64,000 nucleotides of DNA from JBNKHH01 sp050290245 (GTDB lineage: Bacteria; Pseudomonadota; Alphaproteobacteria; Rhodobacterales; Rhodobacteraceae), in the NCBI GenBank assembly GCA_050290245.1, contig JBNKHH010000055.1, forward strand, positions 1 to 64,000, written 5' to 3'. A program made the translations under genes and the position numbers. The notes under the pieces are model-generated. The model did not search any database, was not told the origin of the DNA, and saw nothing but the letters and a program-made list of their open reading frames with translations. Within the stretch, counting starts at the first letter, position 1. Every line of letters starts with the position of its first letter. Shown here one piece after another: positions 42,259-51,314 of the stretch.

Positions 42259-43170
42259 ATGACATTCTTTAAACCCGTAGCAGGGGCTGCTGTCGCATGC
42301 CTCATGGGCACCGTCGCCTTCGCCGACGTCACCATCGGCTTCAGCCAGGTGGGTTCGGAAGGCGACTGGCGTCCTGCGTTCTCCAAGAACATGCAAGACG
42401 AGGCCGCGACCTATGGCGTCGATCTCAAATTCGCCAACGCCCAGGGCAAACAGGAAGAACAGTTGCGCGCCGTGCGTGCCTTTATCGCCCAGGGCGTGGA
42501 CGCCATCATCATCGCGCCGGTCGTCGTCACAGGCTGGGAAGACGTTCTCGAGGAAGCCAAGGACGCCGAGATCCCGGTCTTCCTGGTGGACCGCGACGTC
42601 GACGTCGATGACAAGTCGCTTTACGTCACCCGCATCTCCGCCGACTTCAACCTCGAAGGCAAGATCGCAGGCTCCTGGCTTGCCACGGAATCCCTCGGCG
42701 ACTGCAAGATCGTCGAGATGCAGGGCACCACGGGCTCGGCCCCGGCCATTGAACGCAAGGGTGGCTTCGAAGCGGTGATCGACCAGTTCCCTGCCATGGA
42801 AATCGTCGCCACCCAATCGGGCGATTTCACCACCGAGGGCGGCAAAAAGGTCATGGAAGCCTTTATCAAGTCGACCAATAACCTCGATGGCATCTGCGCG
42901 GCCTTTGCCCATAATGACAACATGCAGCTCGGCGCCATCCAGGCGATGAAGGAAGCCGGCCTCAAGCCTGGTGAAGATGTGCTGATGGTCTCGGTTGACT
43001 ATGTGCCGGCCATCGTCGACGCGATGAACGCCGGCGATGCCAACGCCTCGGTCGAACTGCGCTCGGCTGTTGCCGAGTTCATCTATCCGGTGATCACCGC
43101 CTACCTTGAAAACCCGACCGACCTGGACAAGTGGATCGTGATCCCCTCCGATCTGCACACCGCCAAGTAA
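42259..43170 (+). CDS. ytfQ: YtfQ-type galactofuranose-binding protein
   Basis: A 303-residue periplasmic binding protein. Signal peptide MTFFKPVAGAAVACLMGTVAFA, mature start DVTIGFSQVGSEGDWRPAFS. The GSEGDWR and GKQEEQLRAVRAFIAQGVDA segments match YtfQ, which binds galactofuranose. ATG 42259 follows GGGAGGA. A perfect hairpin follows at 43198-43223, then the ATPase gene. The promoter region carries an ATAGTA-G-TACTAT palindrome. Confidence 0.9.
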   Translation: MTFFKPVAGAAVACLMGTVAFADVTIGFSQVGSEGDWRPAFSKNMQDEAATYGVDLKFANAQGKQEEQLRAVRAFIAQGVDAIIIAPVVVTGWEDVLEEAKDAEIPVFLVDRDVDVDDKSLYVTRISADFNLEGKIAGSWLATESLGDCKIVEMQGTTGSAPAIERKGGFEAVIDQFPAMEIVATQSGDFTTEGGKKVMEAFIKSTNNLDGICAAFAHNDNMQLGAIQAMKEAGLKPGEDVLMVSVDYVPAIVDAMNAGDANASVELRSAVAEFIYPVITAYLENPTDLDKWIVIPSDLHTAK

Positions 43171-43197
43171 ACCGGCGGGCGGGTCTCCGCCCAACCG

Positions 43198-43223
43198 TGG
43201 CCCGCCCCTTGCCGGGCGGGCCA
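43198..43223 (+). promoter_or_regulatory. Strong hairpin between ytfQ and ytfR
   Basis: Perfect 10-bp stem TGGCCCGCCC (43198-43207) and GGGCGGGCCA (43214-43223) with a 6-base loop and no T-tract. Likely an mRNA stabiliser for the ytfQ message. Confidence 0.7.
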
Positions 43224-43278
43224 CCTGCTCCCTGCTTCAACCGGAAGGCCGCGGTCAACGACCGACGCGCCACAGGCC

Positions 43279-44796
43279 ATGACAAGCGATCAGACTTTCC
43301 ACCCCCGCGTCTCCATGCGCGCCATTACCAAGGCATACCCAGGCGTCTTGGCGCTTGACGCCGTGGACTTCGATCTGCTGCCCGGTGAAATACACGCCCT
43401 GCTTGGCGAGAACGGAGCCGGAAAGTCTACCCTTATCAAGGTGTTGACCGGCGCACTCATCCGCGACAGGGGCGACATCCTTCTGGACGGCGCTCCGGCC
43501 AGCTTTGCCACCACGGGCGATGCCCAGGCCGCGGGGATTTCAACAGTCTACCAGGAAGTGAACCTGATCCCGGCCATGTCGGTGACGCAAAACCTGATGC
43601 TGGAAAAGGCACATGGCCGTTTTGGCTTCGTCTCCTGGCGCAAGGCCAAAGCCCAAGCACGGGCCAAACTCGACCGACTGGGGTTGGACGTCGACCTTGA
43701 CCGCGCGGTCAGCAGCTACTCGGTGGCCGTCCAACAAATGATCGCCATCGCCCGCGCGCTCGACGACGACACCAACGTGCTGGTGCTGGACGAGCCGACA
43801 GCGTCACTCGACGCCGAGGAAACGGCGGCGCTTTTCGCAGTGATGAAAAGCCTCAAAACCAAGGGCATCGCCATCGTCTTCATCACCCATTTCCTCGACC
43901 AGGTTTACGAAATCTCGGACCGGATCACCGTCCTCAGGAATGGCCGCAAGATCGGCACACGGAAAACAGCCAGTCTCTCGCGACAGGATCTGATCGCAAT
44001 GATGATCGGCCGCGAACTGGACGACGTCGAAAAAGCCTTTGCCGGCCAGAAACGCGCGGCACAGGGCGACGTCGTACTGGACGCCAAATCGGTTGGGCGC
44101 AAACGGCTCATGGCACCCTTCGACATCACGCTGCGCGCAGGCGAAGCCCTCGGGCTTTCGGGCCTTCTCGGCTCGGGCCGGACGGAACTGGTCAAGCTGA
44201 TTTTTGGCGCGATCCGCCCCGACAGCGGCACGCTGACCCTTGCGGGTGGCGGCACGGCGGGCAGCACCCCCCGCGCCTCGCTCGACGCGGGCATCGTGTT
44301 GTGCCCGGAAGACCGCAAATCCGAGGGTCTGGTCGGCGAACTCTCGATCCGCGAAAACATCATCCTGTCGATGCAGGCCAAGCAGGGCTGGTTACGCAAG
44401 GTGGCCCGTGCCGAGCAGGAGGCGATTGCCGACGAGATGATATCAGCCCTGGCGATCGCAACGCCGGATGCAGAGAAACCTGTGCGCCAACTGTCCGGCG
44501 GCAACCAGCAAAAAGTCGTGCTGGCGCGTGCGCTGGCATCCCGGCCGCGCATCATGCTTCTGGACGAGCCGACCCGCGGCATCGACGTGGGAGCCCACGC
44601 CGAGATCCTGACCCTGATCCGCAAGCTCTGCAGTGAGGGCCTCGCGCTCTTGGTCGCCTCATCCGAACTGGACGAGGTCGTCGCCTCCTCCGACCGCGTG
44701 GCGGTTCTGCGCGACCGCCAGAAAATCGGAGAACTCTCGGGCGACGACATCACCCGCGACAAGATCGTCTCGATGATCGCAGGAGACAGCGCATGA
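43279..44796 (+). CDS. ytfR: YtfR-type sugar ABC transporter ATP-binding protein
   Basis: A 505-residue two-domain ATPase. First domain: Walker A GENGAGKST, Walker B VLVLDEPTASL. Second: degenerate Walker A (GLLGSGRTELV), signature LSGGNQQKVVLARAL, Walker B IMLLDEPTRGIDVG. It energises galactofuranose-type import with YtfT and YjfF. It overlaps ytfT by 4 bases. Confidence 0.9.
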   Translation: MTSDQTFHPRVSMRAITKAYPGVLALDAVDFDLLPGEIHALLGENGAGKSTLIKVLTGALIRDRGDILLDGAPASFATTGDAQAAGISTVYQEVNLIPAMSVTQNLMLEKAHGRFGFVSWRKAKAQARAKLDRLGLDVDLDRAVSSYSVAVQQMIAIARALDDDTNVLVLDEPTASLDAEETAALFAVMKSLKTKGIAIVFITHFLDQVYEISDRITVLRNGRKIGTRKTASLSRQDLIAMMIGRELDDVEKAFAGQKRAAQGDVVLDAKSVGRKRLMAPFDITLRAGEALGLSGLLGSGRTELVKLIFGAIRPDSGTLTLAGGGTAGSTPRASLDAGIVLCPEDRKSEGLVGELSIRENIILSMQAKQGWLRKVARAEQEAIADEMISALAIATPDAEKPVRQLSGGNQQKVVLARALASRPRIMLLDEPTRGIDVGAHAEILTLIRKLCSEGLALLVASSELDEVVASSDRVAVLRDRQKIGELSGDDITRDKIVSMIAGDSA

Positions 44797-45824
44797 GCCG
44801 GCCCCCCTCCTCCACGCCATCCGCGCTGCGCCAAATCCTGCAGGGCCGGGCCATCTGGCCCCTGCTGGCGCTGGCCATCATCCTGATCGTCGACGGGATT
44901 ATCTCGCCCGGTTTTTACGACATCCGCATCGTCGAAGGCCGCCTGTTCGGCAATGTGATCGACATCCTCTACCGCGCTGTCCCGACCGCGATGGTCGCAC
45001 TGGGTATGGCGGTGGTGATCGGCACCAAGGGCATCGACCTGTCGGTGGGATCGATCGCGGCCATCGCCGGGGCAATGATCGCTTGGCGCATCCAGGCCGG
45101 AGACCCACACGGGCTCGTGCTGATCTATGCCCTTGGCGTCAGCCTGATCTGCGGCGCCTGGAACGGGGTGCTGGTCGCGGTCCTCGGCATCCAGCCAATC
45201 ATCGCCACGCTGATCCTCATGGTGTCCGGACGGGGCATCGGGATGCTGATCAACCTGATCTACGGCGGCACCGATCCCAGCTTTCAAAGCGACCTTCTCC
45301 AGGGGCTCTCGACGGGCTCGCTGTTGTATATTCCGACCCGCCTCTTCGTCTTTGCCGCGGTCTTCCTGGCGCTCTGGCTGGTGATCCGGCGCACGGCGCT
45401 CGGCCTCTTTGTCGAAGCCACCGGCGGCAATGCCGCGGCCTCGAACCTCGCGGGGGTGAACGCCCGGATGATCACCTTTGTCGCCTACCTGATCTGCGGG
45501 CTGATGGCCGGGTGGGCCGGGGTCATCCTGACCGCCGACACCCATACCTCGGACCCGGTCTCGGTCGCGCTCTACATCGAACTCGACGCCATCCTCGCGG
45601 TGGTCATCGGCGGAGGTTCTCTGGCAGGCGGACGCATCTACCTCGGCATGACAGTGATCGGAGCCCTGGTAATCCAGGCGTTGACCACCTCGATCCTGAT
45701 CTCGGGACTGCCGCCGGAATACAACCTGATCATCAAGGCGCTGGTGGTGTTGCTGGTCCTTGTCCTGCAATCGGACAACGCGCGCCGTGGCGTCGCGTCC
45801 AAATTTGCCCGGAGCCCGCGATGA
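44793..45824 (+). CDS. ytfT: YtfT-type sugar ABC transporter permease
   Basis: A 343-residue permease of the RbsC fold with about nine hydrophobic segments (IWPLLALAIILIVDGIISPG; VLLVLVLQ), the motif KGIDLSVGSIAAIAGAMIA and a long central loop. One of two different permeases in the operon, as in ytfQRT-yjfF systems. It overlaps yjfF by 4 bases (ATGA at 45821). Confidence 0.9.
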   Translation: MSRPPSSTPSALRQILQGRAIWPLLALAIILIVDGIISPGFYDIRIVEGRLFGNVIDILYRAVPTAMVALGMAVVIGTKGIDLSVGSIAAIAGAMIAWRIQAGDPHGLVLIYALGVSLICGAWNGVLVAVLGIQPIIATLILMVSGRGIGMLINLIYGGTDPSFQSDLLQGLSTGSLLYIPTRLFVFAAVFLALWLVIRRTALGLFVEATGGNAAASNLAGVNARMITFVAYLICGLMAGWAGVILTADTHTSDPVSVALYIELDAILAVVIGGGSLAGGRIYLGMTVIGALVIQALTTSILISGLPPEYNLIIKALVVLLVLVLQSDNARRGVASKFARSPR

Positions 45825-46792
45825 GCGCCCTTCTGAACAAGAAATATCTGCCGTTCTATGCCACGGTCTTCGTCTTCGTCGCGATCTTCCTGATCGGCGG
45901 CGCAACCTACAAGAACTTCCTGTCGATGCGGGTGCTGGGAAATATCCTGGCTGACAACTCGTTTATCATCATAGCCGCCGTCGGCGCCACATTCGTGATC
46001 CTGTCAGGCGGCATCGACCTGTCCATCGGCTCGATGATCGGCTTTGTCGGCGTGTGCATGGCGGTGCTTGATAGAATGGGGGTCGATCCGCTGACCACGG
46101 CCCTCCTGATGCTGGCCTTCGGCTTTGCCTTCGGAGCCTTCCAGGGCTGGGTCATCGACGCGCTCGACATTCAACCCTTCATCATCACCCTGGCCGGGCT
46201 GTTCCTGCTACGCGGCCTTTGCTTCATGGTGACGATCAATTCGGTGCCGATCACCCACGAATGGGCCGACCTTTACACCGACATCAAGATCCGCTTGCCT
46301 GGGAAAGGGCTCTTGCGCTCCTCGGCCATGGTCATGCTGATCAGCCTCGCCGTGGGCATCTTCATAGCCCATTTCACTCGCTTTGGCGCCAACGTCTACG
46401 CCATCGGCGGCGACCGGGAATCGGCGCGCCTGATGGGGGTGAACGTGCGCCGTACCACGGTGTTGATCTATGCCACCGCGGGCGTCTACTCGGCGCTGGC
46501 GGGCGTGGTCTACGCGCTCTATACCAAATCCGGTTATCCGCTGGCGGGATCGACGCTCGAGTTGTCGGCCATCGCCTCAGTCGTTCTTGGCGGCACCCTG
46601 TTGACCGGAGGCGTGGGCATGGTCGCCGGCACTCTTTTCGGCGGAATGATCCTGGGGCTGATCTCCACTCTGATCATCTTCAACGGCTCGCTGAACTCGG
46701 CCTGGATTCTGATCTCCAGCGGCGTCCTGCTATTTGCCTTCATCGTATTGCACCGCTTCCTCGTGGGCTACTTTGGTCTGCGCACCCAATGA
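45821..46792 (+). CDS. yjfF: YjfF-type sugar ABC transporter permease
   Basis: A 323-residue second permease of the same operon (YLPFYATVFVFVAIFLIGGA; GGIDLSIGSMIGFVGVCMAV; LSAIASVVLGGTLLTGGVGM). It forms the heteromeric channel with YtfT. The start at ATG 45821 is set by the overlap with ytfT. The GntR regulator gene follows 32 bp later. Confidence 0.9.
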   Translation: MSALLNKKYLPFYATVFVFVAIFLIGGATYKNFLSMRVLGNILADNSFIIIAAVGATFVILSGGIDLSIGSMIGFVGVCMAVLDRMGVDPLTTALLMLAFGFAFGAFQGWVIDALDIQPFIITLAGLFLLRGLCFMVTINSVPITHEWADLYTDIKIRLPGKGLLRSSAMVMLISLAVGIFIAHFTRFGANVYAIGGDRESARLMGVNVRRTTVLIYATAGVYSALAGVVYALYTKSGYPLAGSTLELSAIASVVLGGTLLTGGVGMVAGTLFGGMILGLISTLIIFNGSLNSAWILISSGVLLFAFIVLHRFLVGYFGLRTQ

Positions 46793-46824
46793 TGTAAGGT
46801 GGGCCGACAACAAGGAGACCTGTG

Positions 46825-47562
46825 ATGAATGTCAGGCAACAGGCATCAGAATCGGCAACGCGGCTTTTCGAGGCCCGCAGGGGTTCGTCGAACCTCGTGG
46901 ACGAGCTTGGTCGCGCCATCGTCTCGGGCACTTTCCAGGCAGGTGCCGTCCTGCCGAACGAAGCCGCCATGCGTGAGCAATTTGGCGTCTCTCGTACCGC
47001 CTTGCGCGAAGCCTATTCCAAGCTGACTGCCAAGGGCCTCGTCCAGGCTCGTCCAAAGGTCGGCACCTCGGTGCGTCAGCGCGCCGACTGGAATATGCTC
47101 GACCATGATGTGCTCGGCTGGCACCTGCAAACAGTCCCCGTCGACGAGATCGCAACCGATCTTTACAGGTTGCGCCGCATGATCGAACCCTCGGCCGCGG
47201 CTCTGGCGGCCGATAGCCGAACCGAGGAAGACCTCGCAGACATCTACGCCGCCCTGAACGATATGAAGGACAATTCCAAAGTCGAAACGGCGCTGGTCGA
47301 AGCCGACTTCAGATTTCACGTTGCCATCCTGACCGCGACCAAGAACCCGTTCATCAACGCGTTTTCTTCGCTGATCCGCGCTGCCATGCTCTCGGTCTTC
47401 GAATTGTCCTGGCGCGGTGCCGAAGTCATCAAGGATTACCGGCTGATGCAGCATGAACGTGTCGCCGACGCCATCCGCGACAAGAACCCCGAACAGGCGC
47501 AGCAGATGATGACGGCGTTGCTCGATGACTCGATCAACGACGCGCAAGAGGTTGGCGGTTAA
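46825..47562 (+). CDS. FadR-type GntR transcriptional regulator
   Basis: A 245-residue repressor. N-terminal winged helix (VDELGRAIVSGTFQAGAVLP; FGVSRTALREAYSKLTAKGL), then an FCD ligand domain with the helical metal-binding pattern (VEADFRFHVAILTATKNPFI; LMQHERVADAIRDKN). RBS AAGGAG is just upstream; GTG 46822 is an alternative start. As the last gene of the ytf operon it probably controls it, perhaps through the palindrome at 42185, and may respond to a galactose-derived acid. Confidence 0.87.
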   Translation: MNVRQQASESATRLFEARRGSSNLVDELGRAIVSGTFQAGAVLPNEAAMREQFGVSRTALREAYSKLTAKGLVQARPKVGTSVRQRADWNMLDHDVLGWHLQTVPVDEIATDLYRLRRMIEPSAAALAADSRTEEDLADIYAALNDMKDNSKVETALVEADFRFHVAILTATKNPFINAFSSLIRAAMLSVFELSWRGAEVIKDYRLMQHERVADAIRDKNPEQAQQMMTALLDDSINDAQEVGG

Positions 47563-47583
47563 GCAACCCGAACCAGCCCGGTC

Positions 47584-48504
47584 TCAGTGCGTCCCCATGT
47601 TCGTGGCTACCAAAGCCAACAGGCGCAGGCACAAAGGATTCAACTGGCGCGACCTGTCCCGGATCAAGTGATAGGGCGTCATGATGTTGGCCTTCGCCAT
47701 GTCCAGTGCCCGTAGCTGCCCGCCCTGGGTGGCCTGCAAGAGGTCGGCGACCTCGCTCGCAACAGCAGTCACCGCATCCGAGCTTCGCAGATAGGCTGAC
47801 ATGAACAAGATCGAGGGCGAGTTGATGATGGATTTCGGCGGCGCCATGTTTTCCGCCAGGAAGGCCTGATCGATAGTCGACCGGATCGGCATTCCCGCAG
47901 CTTGGGTTACCCATGTCAGATGCTGCAATTCGCCGATCTCCAACTGCCGCCGTGCGAGCAATTCGTGCCCTTGGCGGACCAGAAATTTCAAAACTTCGAC
48001 CCGTCCGCCAAGAATTTCAAGCCGTTGAATGTCGGTGCCCTGAGGCACGCGCGACAGGATGAAATCCAAATCCCCCCGCAACAGTTGCGCCATCAAAACC
48101 TCGCTCGGCGCAACCTCGACCGAGAACTCGGCGGCCTCGTCGGCCAGTTCCTGGATCGCGGGCACCACATAGGCCACTGCCGCCCCGGTGACTGCGCCGA
48201 CACGCACCTCGCCCGAGCGTCCCGCCTCAAAGGCCATAAGCTCGCTGTCAGCATGCAACAGATCGTTCATTATCGTCTCGGCATGGCGCGCCAGCACCTC
48301 ACCGACCGGCGTGGGCGACATTCCCTTGGGATGACGATGAAATGCGGGCTGCCCCAGCACGGCCTCGATCTCTTTCAACGTTCGCGACGCCGCCGGCTGA
48401 GTCAGAGCCAGCCGGTCCGCAGCCAGAGACAACTGCCCGGTTTCTCCGATCGCCCGGATCAGCCGGTAATGCCTGAGTTTCAGTTTTCCTGAAATCTGAA
48501 CCAT
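47584..48504 (-). CDS. LysR-family regulator (GbpR-like)
   Basis: A 306-residue regulator. N-terminal HTH (LRHYRLIRAIGETGQLSLAA; LTQPAASRTLKEIEAVLG) and a C-terminal co-inducer domain. Divergent from chvE, as in galactose-binding-protein regulator (GbpR) loci, so it likely senses a sugar and controls chvE-gguAB. The 158-bp region between them carries a GACATACC...GGTATGTC dyad. Confidence 0.87.
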   Translation of the reverse strand: MVQISGKLKLRHYRLIRAIGETGQLSLAADRLALTQPAASRTLKEIEAVLGQPAFHRHPKGMSPTPVGEVLARHAETIMNDLLHADSELMAFEAGRSGEVRVGAVTGAAVAYVVPAIQELADEAAEFSVEVAPSEVLMAQLLRGDLDFILSRVPQGTDIQRLEILGGRVEVLKFLVRQGHELLARRQLEIGELQHLTWVTQAAGMPIRSTIDQAFLAENMAPPKSIINSPSILFMSAYLRSSDAVTAVASEVADLLQATQGGQLRALDMAKANIMTPYHLIRDRSRQLNPLCLRLLALVATNMGTH

Positions 48505-48509
48505 GCATC

Positions 48510-48563
48510 GACATACCTATTTTGCTATGCTTTTGTCAAAACATCTCATTTGAATGGTATGTC
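48510..48563. promoter_or_regulatory. Divergent dyad GACATACC...GGTATGTC
   Basis: Perfect 8-bp inverted repeat, 48510-48517 and 48556-48563, separated by 38 bp. It lies between the LysR gene (start 48504) and chvE (48663). The paired widely spaced half-sites fit LysR activator/repressor sites or a DNA loop. Confidence 0.5.
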
Positions 48564-48662
48564 TCTATATGACACCGTCTCCGGAGGGTCCAACATGCGG
48601 CCTGAGTCTTGAAAACTTTGACGGGCCGCCAAACCACATTCGGCTCGATCTGGGAGGACACT

Positions 48663-49727
48663 ATGAAAAAACTGACCACGGGGCTTTCCGCCCTGGCACT
48701 TGGCGTTGCCATGCTGGCCGCGCCTGCAATGGCCCAGGACAAGGGCACCATCGGGATCGCCATGCCCACCAAATCCTCGGCGCGCTGGATCTCGGACGGC
48801 GAATCCATGGTCGCCGAGTTCGAAAAGGCCGGCTACACGGCCGATCTTCAGTACGCTGAAGACGACATTCCCAACCAGCTTGCCCAGATCGAGAACATGG
48901 TCACCAAAGGTGTCGATGTTCTGGTGATCGCCGCAATCGACGGCACCACGCTGTCGAACGTGCTGGAAAACGCGCATTTCGCGGGCATCAAGACCATCGC
49001 CTATGACCGCCTGATCCGCGACAGCGAATACGTCGACTATTACGCCACCTTCGACAACTTCAAGGTTGGTGTTCAGCAGGCTTCTTCGCTGGTCGGCGGC
49101 CTGAAAGAGCGTTTCGGCGATGGCCCCTACAACGTCGAGCTTTTCGGCGGCTCGCCCGACGACAACAACGCCTATTTCTTCTATGACGGCGCAATGAGCG
49201 TGCTTCAGCCGCTGATCGACGCGGGCACCATCAACATCGTCTCCGGCCAGATGGGCATGGACACGGTCGGCACGCTTCGCTGGGACGGCGCGGTGGCACA
49301 GGCCCGCATGGATAACCTCCTTTCGGCCCACTACACCGACAAGCAGGTCCACGGCGTGCTCGCCCCATACGATGGCCTGTCCATCGGCATCCTGTCCTCG
49401 CTCAAAGGCGTCGGATATGGCTCGGGCGATCTGAAAATGCCGATCGTCACCGGCCAGGACGCAGAGCTTCCTTCGGTCAAGTCGATCATCGCGGGCGAGC
49501 AGTACTCGACTGTCTTCAAGGACACCCGCGAACTGGCCAAGGTCGCCGTCGGCATGGCCGACGCCCTGATCCAGGGTGGCGAGCCTGAGATCAACGACAC
49601 CTCGACCTACGACAACGGCGTGAAAGTTGTTCCCTCCTACCTGCTTGAGCCTGTATCCGTGGATGTGACCAACTACGAAGAGATCGTGATCGGCTCCGGC
49701 TATCATTCAGCTGACGACCTGAAGTGA
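48663..49727 (+). CDS. chvE: ChvE, multiple-sugar-binding protein
   Basis: A 354-residue periplasmic protein. Signal peptide MKKLTTGLSALALGVAMLAA-PAMA, mature start QDKGTIGIAMPTKSSARWIS. The DGESMVAEFEKAGYTADLQY and GGSPDDNNAYFFYDGAMSVL segments match ChvE, which binds arabinose, galactose and related sugars. A 12-bp perfect hairpin follows, then gguA and gguB. Confidence 0.93.
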   Translation: MKKLTTGLSALALGVAMLAAPAMAQDKGTIGIAMPTKSSARWISDGESMVAEFEKAGYTADLQYAEDDIPNQLAQIENMVTKGVDVLVIAAIDGTTLSNVLENAHFAGIKTIAYDRLIRDSEYVDYYATFDNFKVGVQQASSLVGGLKERFGDGPYNVELFGGSPDDNNAYFFYDGAMSVLQPLIDAGTINIVSGQMGMDTVGTLRWDGAVAQARMDNLLSAHYTDKQVHGVLAPYDGLSIGILSSLKGVGYGSGDLKMPIVTGQDAELPSVKSIIAGEQYSTVFKDTRELAKVAVGMADALIQGGEPEINDTSTYDNGVKVVPSYLLEPVSVDVTNYEEIVIGSGYHSADDLK

Positions 49728-49738
49728 TCTGAAAGACC

Positions 49739-49769
49739 TTTCCTGCCCGCCACGGTCGCGGGCAGGAAA
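49739..49769 (+). promoter_or_regulatory. 12-bp hairpin between chvE and gguA
   Basis: Perfect stem TTTCCTGCCCGC (49739-49750) with GCGGGCAGGAAA (49758-49769), 7-base loop. No U-tract follows; the gguA start is 15 bases beyond. It likely stabilises the chvE transcript. Confidence 0.7.
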
Positions 49770-49783
49770 CCACGGGGGGAACC

Positions 49784-51304
49784 ATGGCCGCTCTTCTGGA
49801 AATGCGCGAAATCACCAAGACCTTTCCGGGGGTTAAGGCGCTCGACAACGTCAGTTTCAGCGTCGAAGAGGGTGAAATCCACGCCCTTGTCGGTGAAAAC
49901 GGCGCTGGCAAGTCCACCCTAATGAAGGTGCTTTCCGGCATCTATCCGCACGGCGACTACGATGGCGAAATCCGCTATGATGGTGACGTCGCCGCCTTCC
50001 ACGGCATCCGCGACAGCGAGAATCGTGGCATCATCATCATTCACCAGGAACTGGCGCTCGTGCCGCTTCTGTCGATTGCCGAGAACATTTTCCTTGGCAA
50101 TGAACGCGCCAAGGGTGGCGTCATCAACTGGCACGAAAGTTTTCAACGTACCGAAGAGCTGTTAAAAAAGGTCGGCCTGTCCGAAGCGCCTGCCACCACG
50201 CTCGGTAAACTTGGCGTCGGCAAACAGCAGCTTGTGGAAATCGCCAAGGCGCTCTCGAAAGAGGTCCGCCTGCTGATCCTTGACGAACCCACTGCCGCGC
50301 TCTCCGAGGCCGATAGCCAGGCGCTCCTTGACCTGATCCTCGAGTTGAAAACACAGGGCGTCACCTCGATCATCATCAGCCACAAACTCAACGAGGTCCG
50401 CCGCGTCGCCGACACGATCACCGTTCTGCGCGACGGGGCGACCGTATCGACCATCGACGCCCGCGGCCAAGACATCACCGAAGACCAGATTGTGCGCGAC
50501 ATGGTCGGCCGCGACATGGCGCACCGCTACCCCGAGCGCGAGCGCTCCGTCGGCGATGTGCTGTTTGAGGTCTCGAACTGGAACGCCGGCCACCCCGAGC
50601 ATACTGACCGCCAGGTCGTGAACGACGTCAGCTTTAACGTTCGCGCGGGCGAAGTTGTCGGCATCGCTGGCCTCATGGGCGCGGGCCGCACTGAACTGGC
50701 CATGAGCCTGTTCGGCCAAAGCTATGGCCGCAACATCTCTGGCGAGGTTAAACTGAAAGGTCAGCCTATCGACGTCTCGACCGTCTCGGCGGCGATCAAG
50801 AACGGCCTCGCCTACGTCACCGAGGACCGCAAGGCGCTTGGTCTGATCCTGGAAGAACCGATCAGCCGAAACATTACGCTGGCCAACCTGCCTGCCGTCG
50901 CAAAATCGGGCGTCCTGAACCAGTCCGAGGAAACCCAGGTCGCCGAGAAATACCGCAGGGCGATGAACATCCGCACCCCTAGCGTTTTCCAACGGGTGAT
51001 GAACCTCTCGGGCGGCAACCAGCAAAAAGTCGTCCTGTCCAAATGGCTCTTCACCGACCCGCAGGTCCTGATCCTCGATGAACCTACCCGCGGCATCGAC
51101 GTCGGTGCCAAGTTCGAAATCTACAACCTGATCAACGACCTCGCCGCCGAAGGCCGGGGCGTCGTGATGATCTCGTCCGAAATGCCCGAACTCTTGGGCA
51201 TGTGCGATCGCATCTATGTCATGAACGAAGGCGCATTCGTCGGCGAAATGGCCGCCGGCGACGCCAGCCAGGAGCGCATCATGTCGCTCATCGTTACGGA
51301 ATAA
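49784..51304 (+). CDS. gguA: GguA, multiple-sugar ABC transporter ATP-binding protein
   Basis: A 506-residue two-domain ATPase (Walker A GENGAGKST; Walker B LLILDEPTAAL; second domain signature LSGGNQQKVVLSKWL, Walker B VLILDEPTRGIDVG). The second Walker A is degenerate (GLMGAGRTELA), as usual. With GguB and ChvE it imports arabinose/galactose-type sugars. ATG 49784 follows GGGGGGAA. Confidence 0.92.
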   Translation: MAALLEMREITKTFPGVKALDNVSFSVEEGEIHALVGENGAGKSTLMKVLSGIYPHGDYDGEIRYDGDVAAFHGIRDSENRGIIIIHQELALVPLLSIAENIFLGNERAKGGVINWHESFQRTEELLKKVGLSEAPATTLGKLGVGKQQLVEIAKALSKEVRLLILDEPTAALSEADSQALLDLILELKTQGVTSIIISHKLNEVRRVADTITVLRDGATVSTIDARGQDITEDQIVRDMVGRDMAHRYPERERSVGDVLFEVSNWNAGHPEHTDRQVVNDVSFNVRAGEVVGIAGLMGAGRTELAMSLFGQSYGRNISGEVKLKGQPIDVSTVSAAIKNGLAYVTEDRKALGLILEEPISRNITLANLPAVAKSGVLNQSEETQVAEKYRRAMNIRTPSVFQRVMNLSGGNQQKVVLSKWLFTDPQVLILDEPTRGIDVGAKFEIYNLINDLAAEGRGVVMISSEMPELLGMCDRIYVMNEGAFVGEMAAGDASQERIMSLIVTE

Positions 51305-51314
51305 GGGGGCAACA

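Noticed and set aside
43905..45905. Long open frame of 666 codons on the minus strand across ytfR and ytfT
   Set aside because: It lies antisense to two clear transporter genes, has low-complexity Arg/Asp/His-rich sequence and no family match. Such long antisense frames are common in high-GC DNA.
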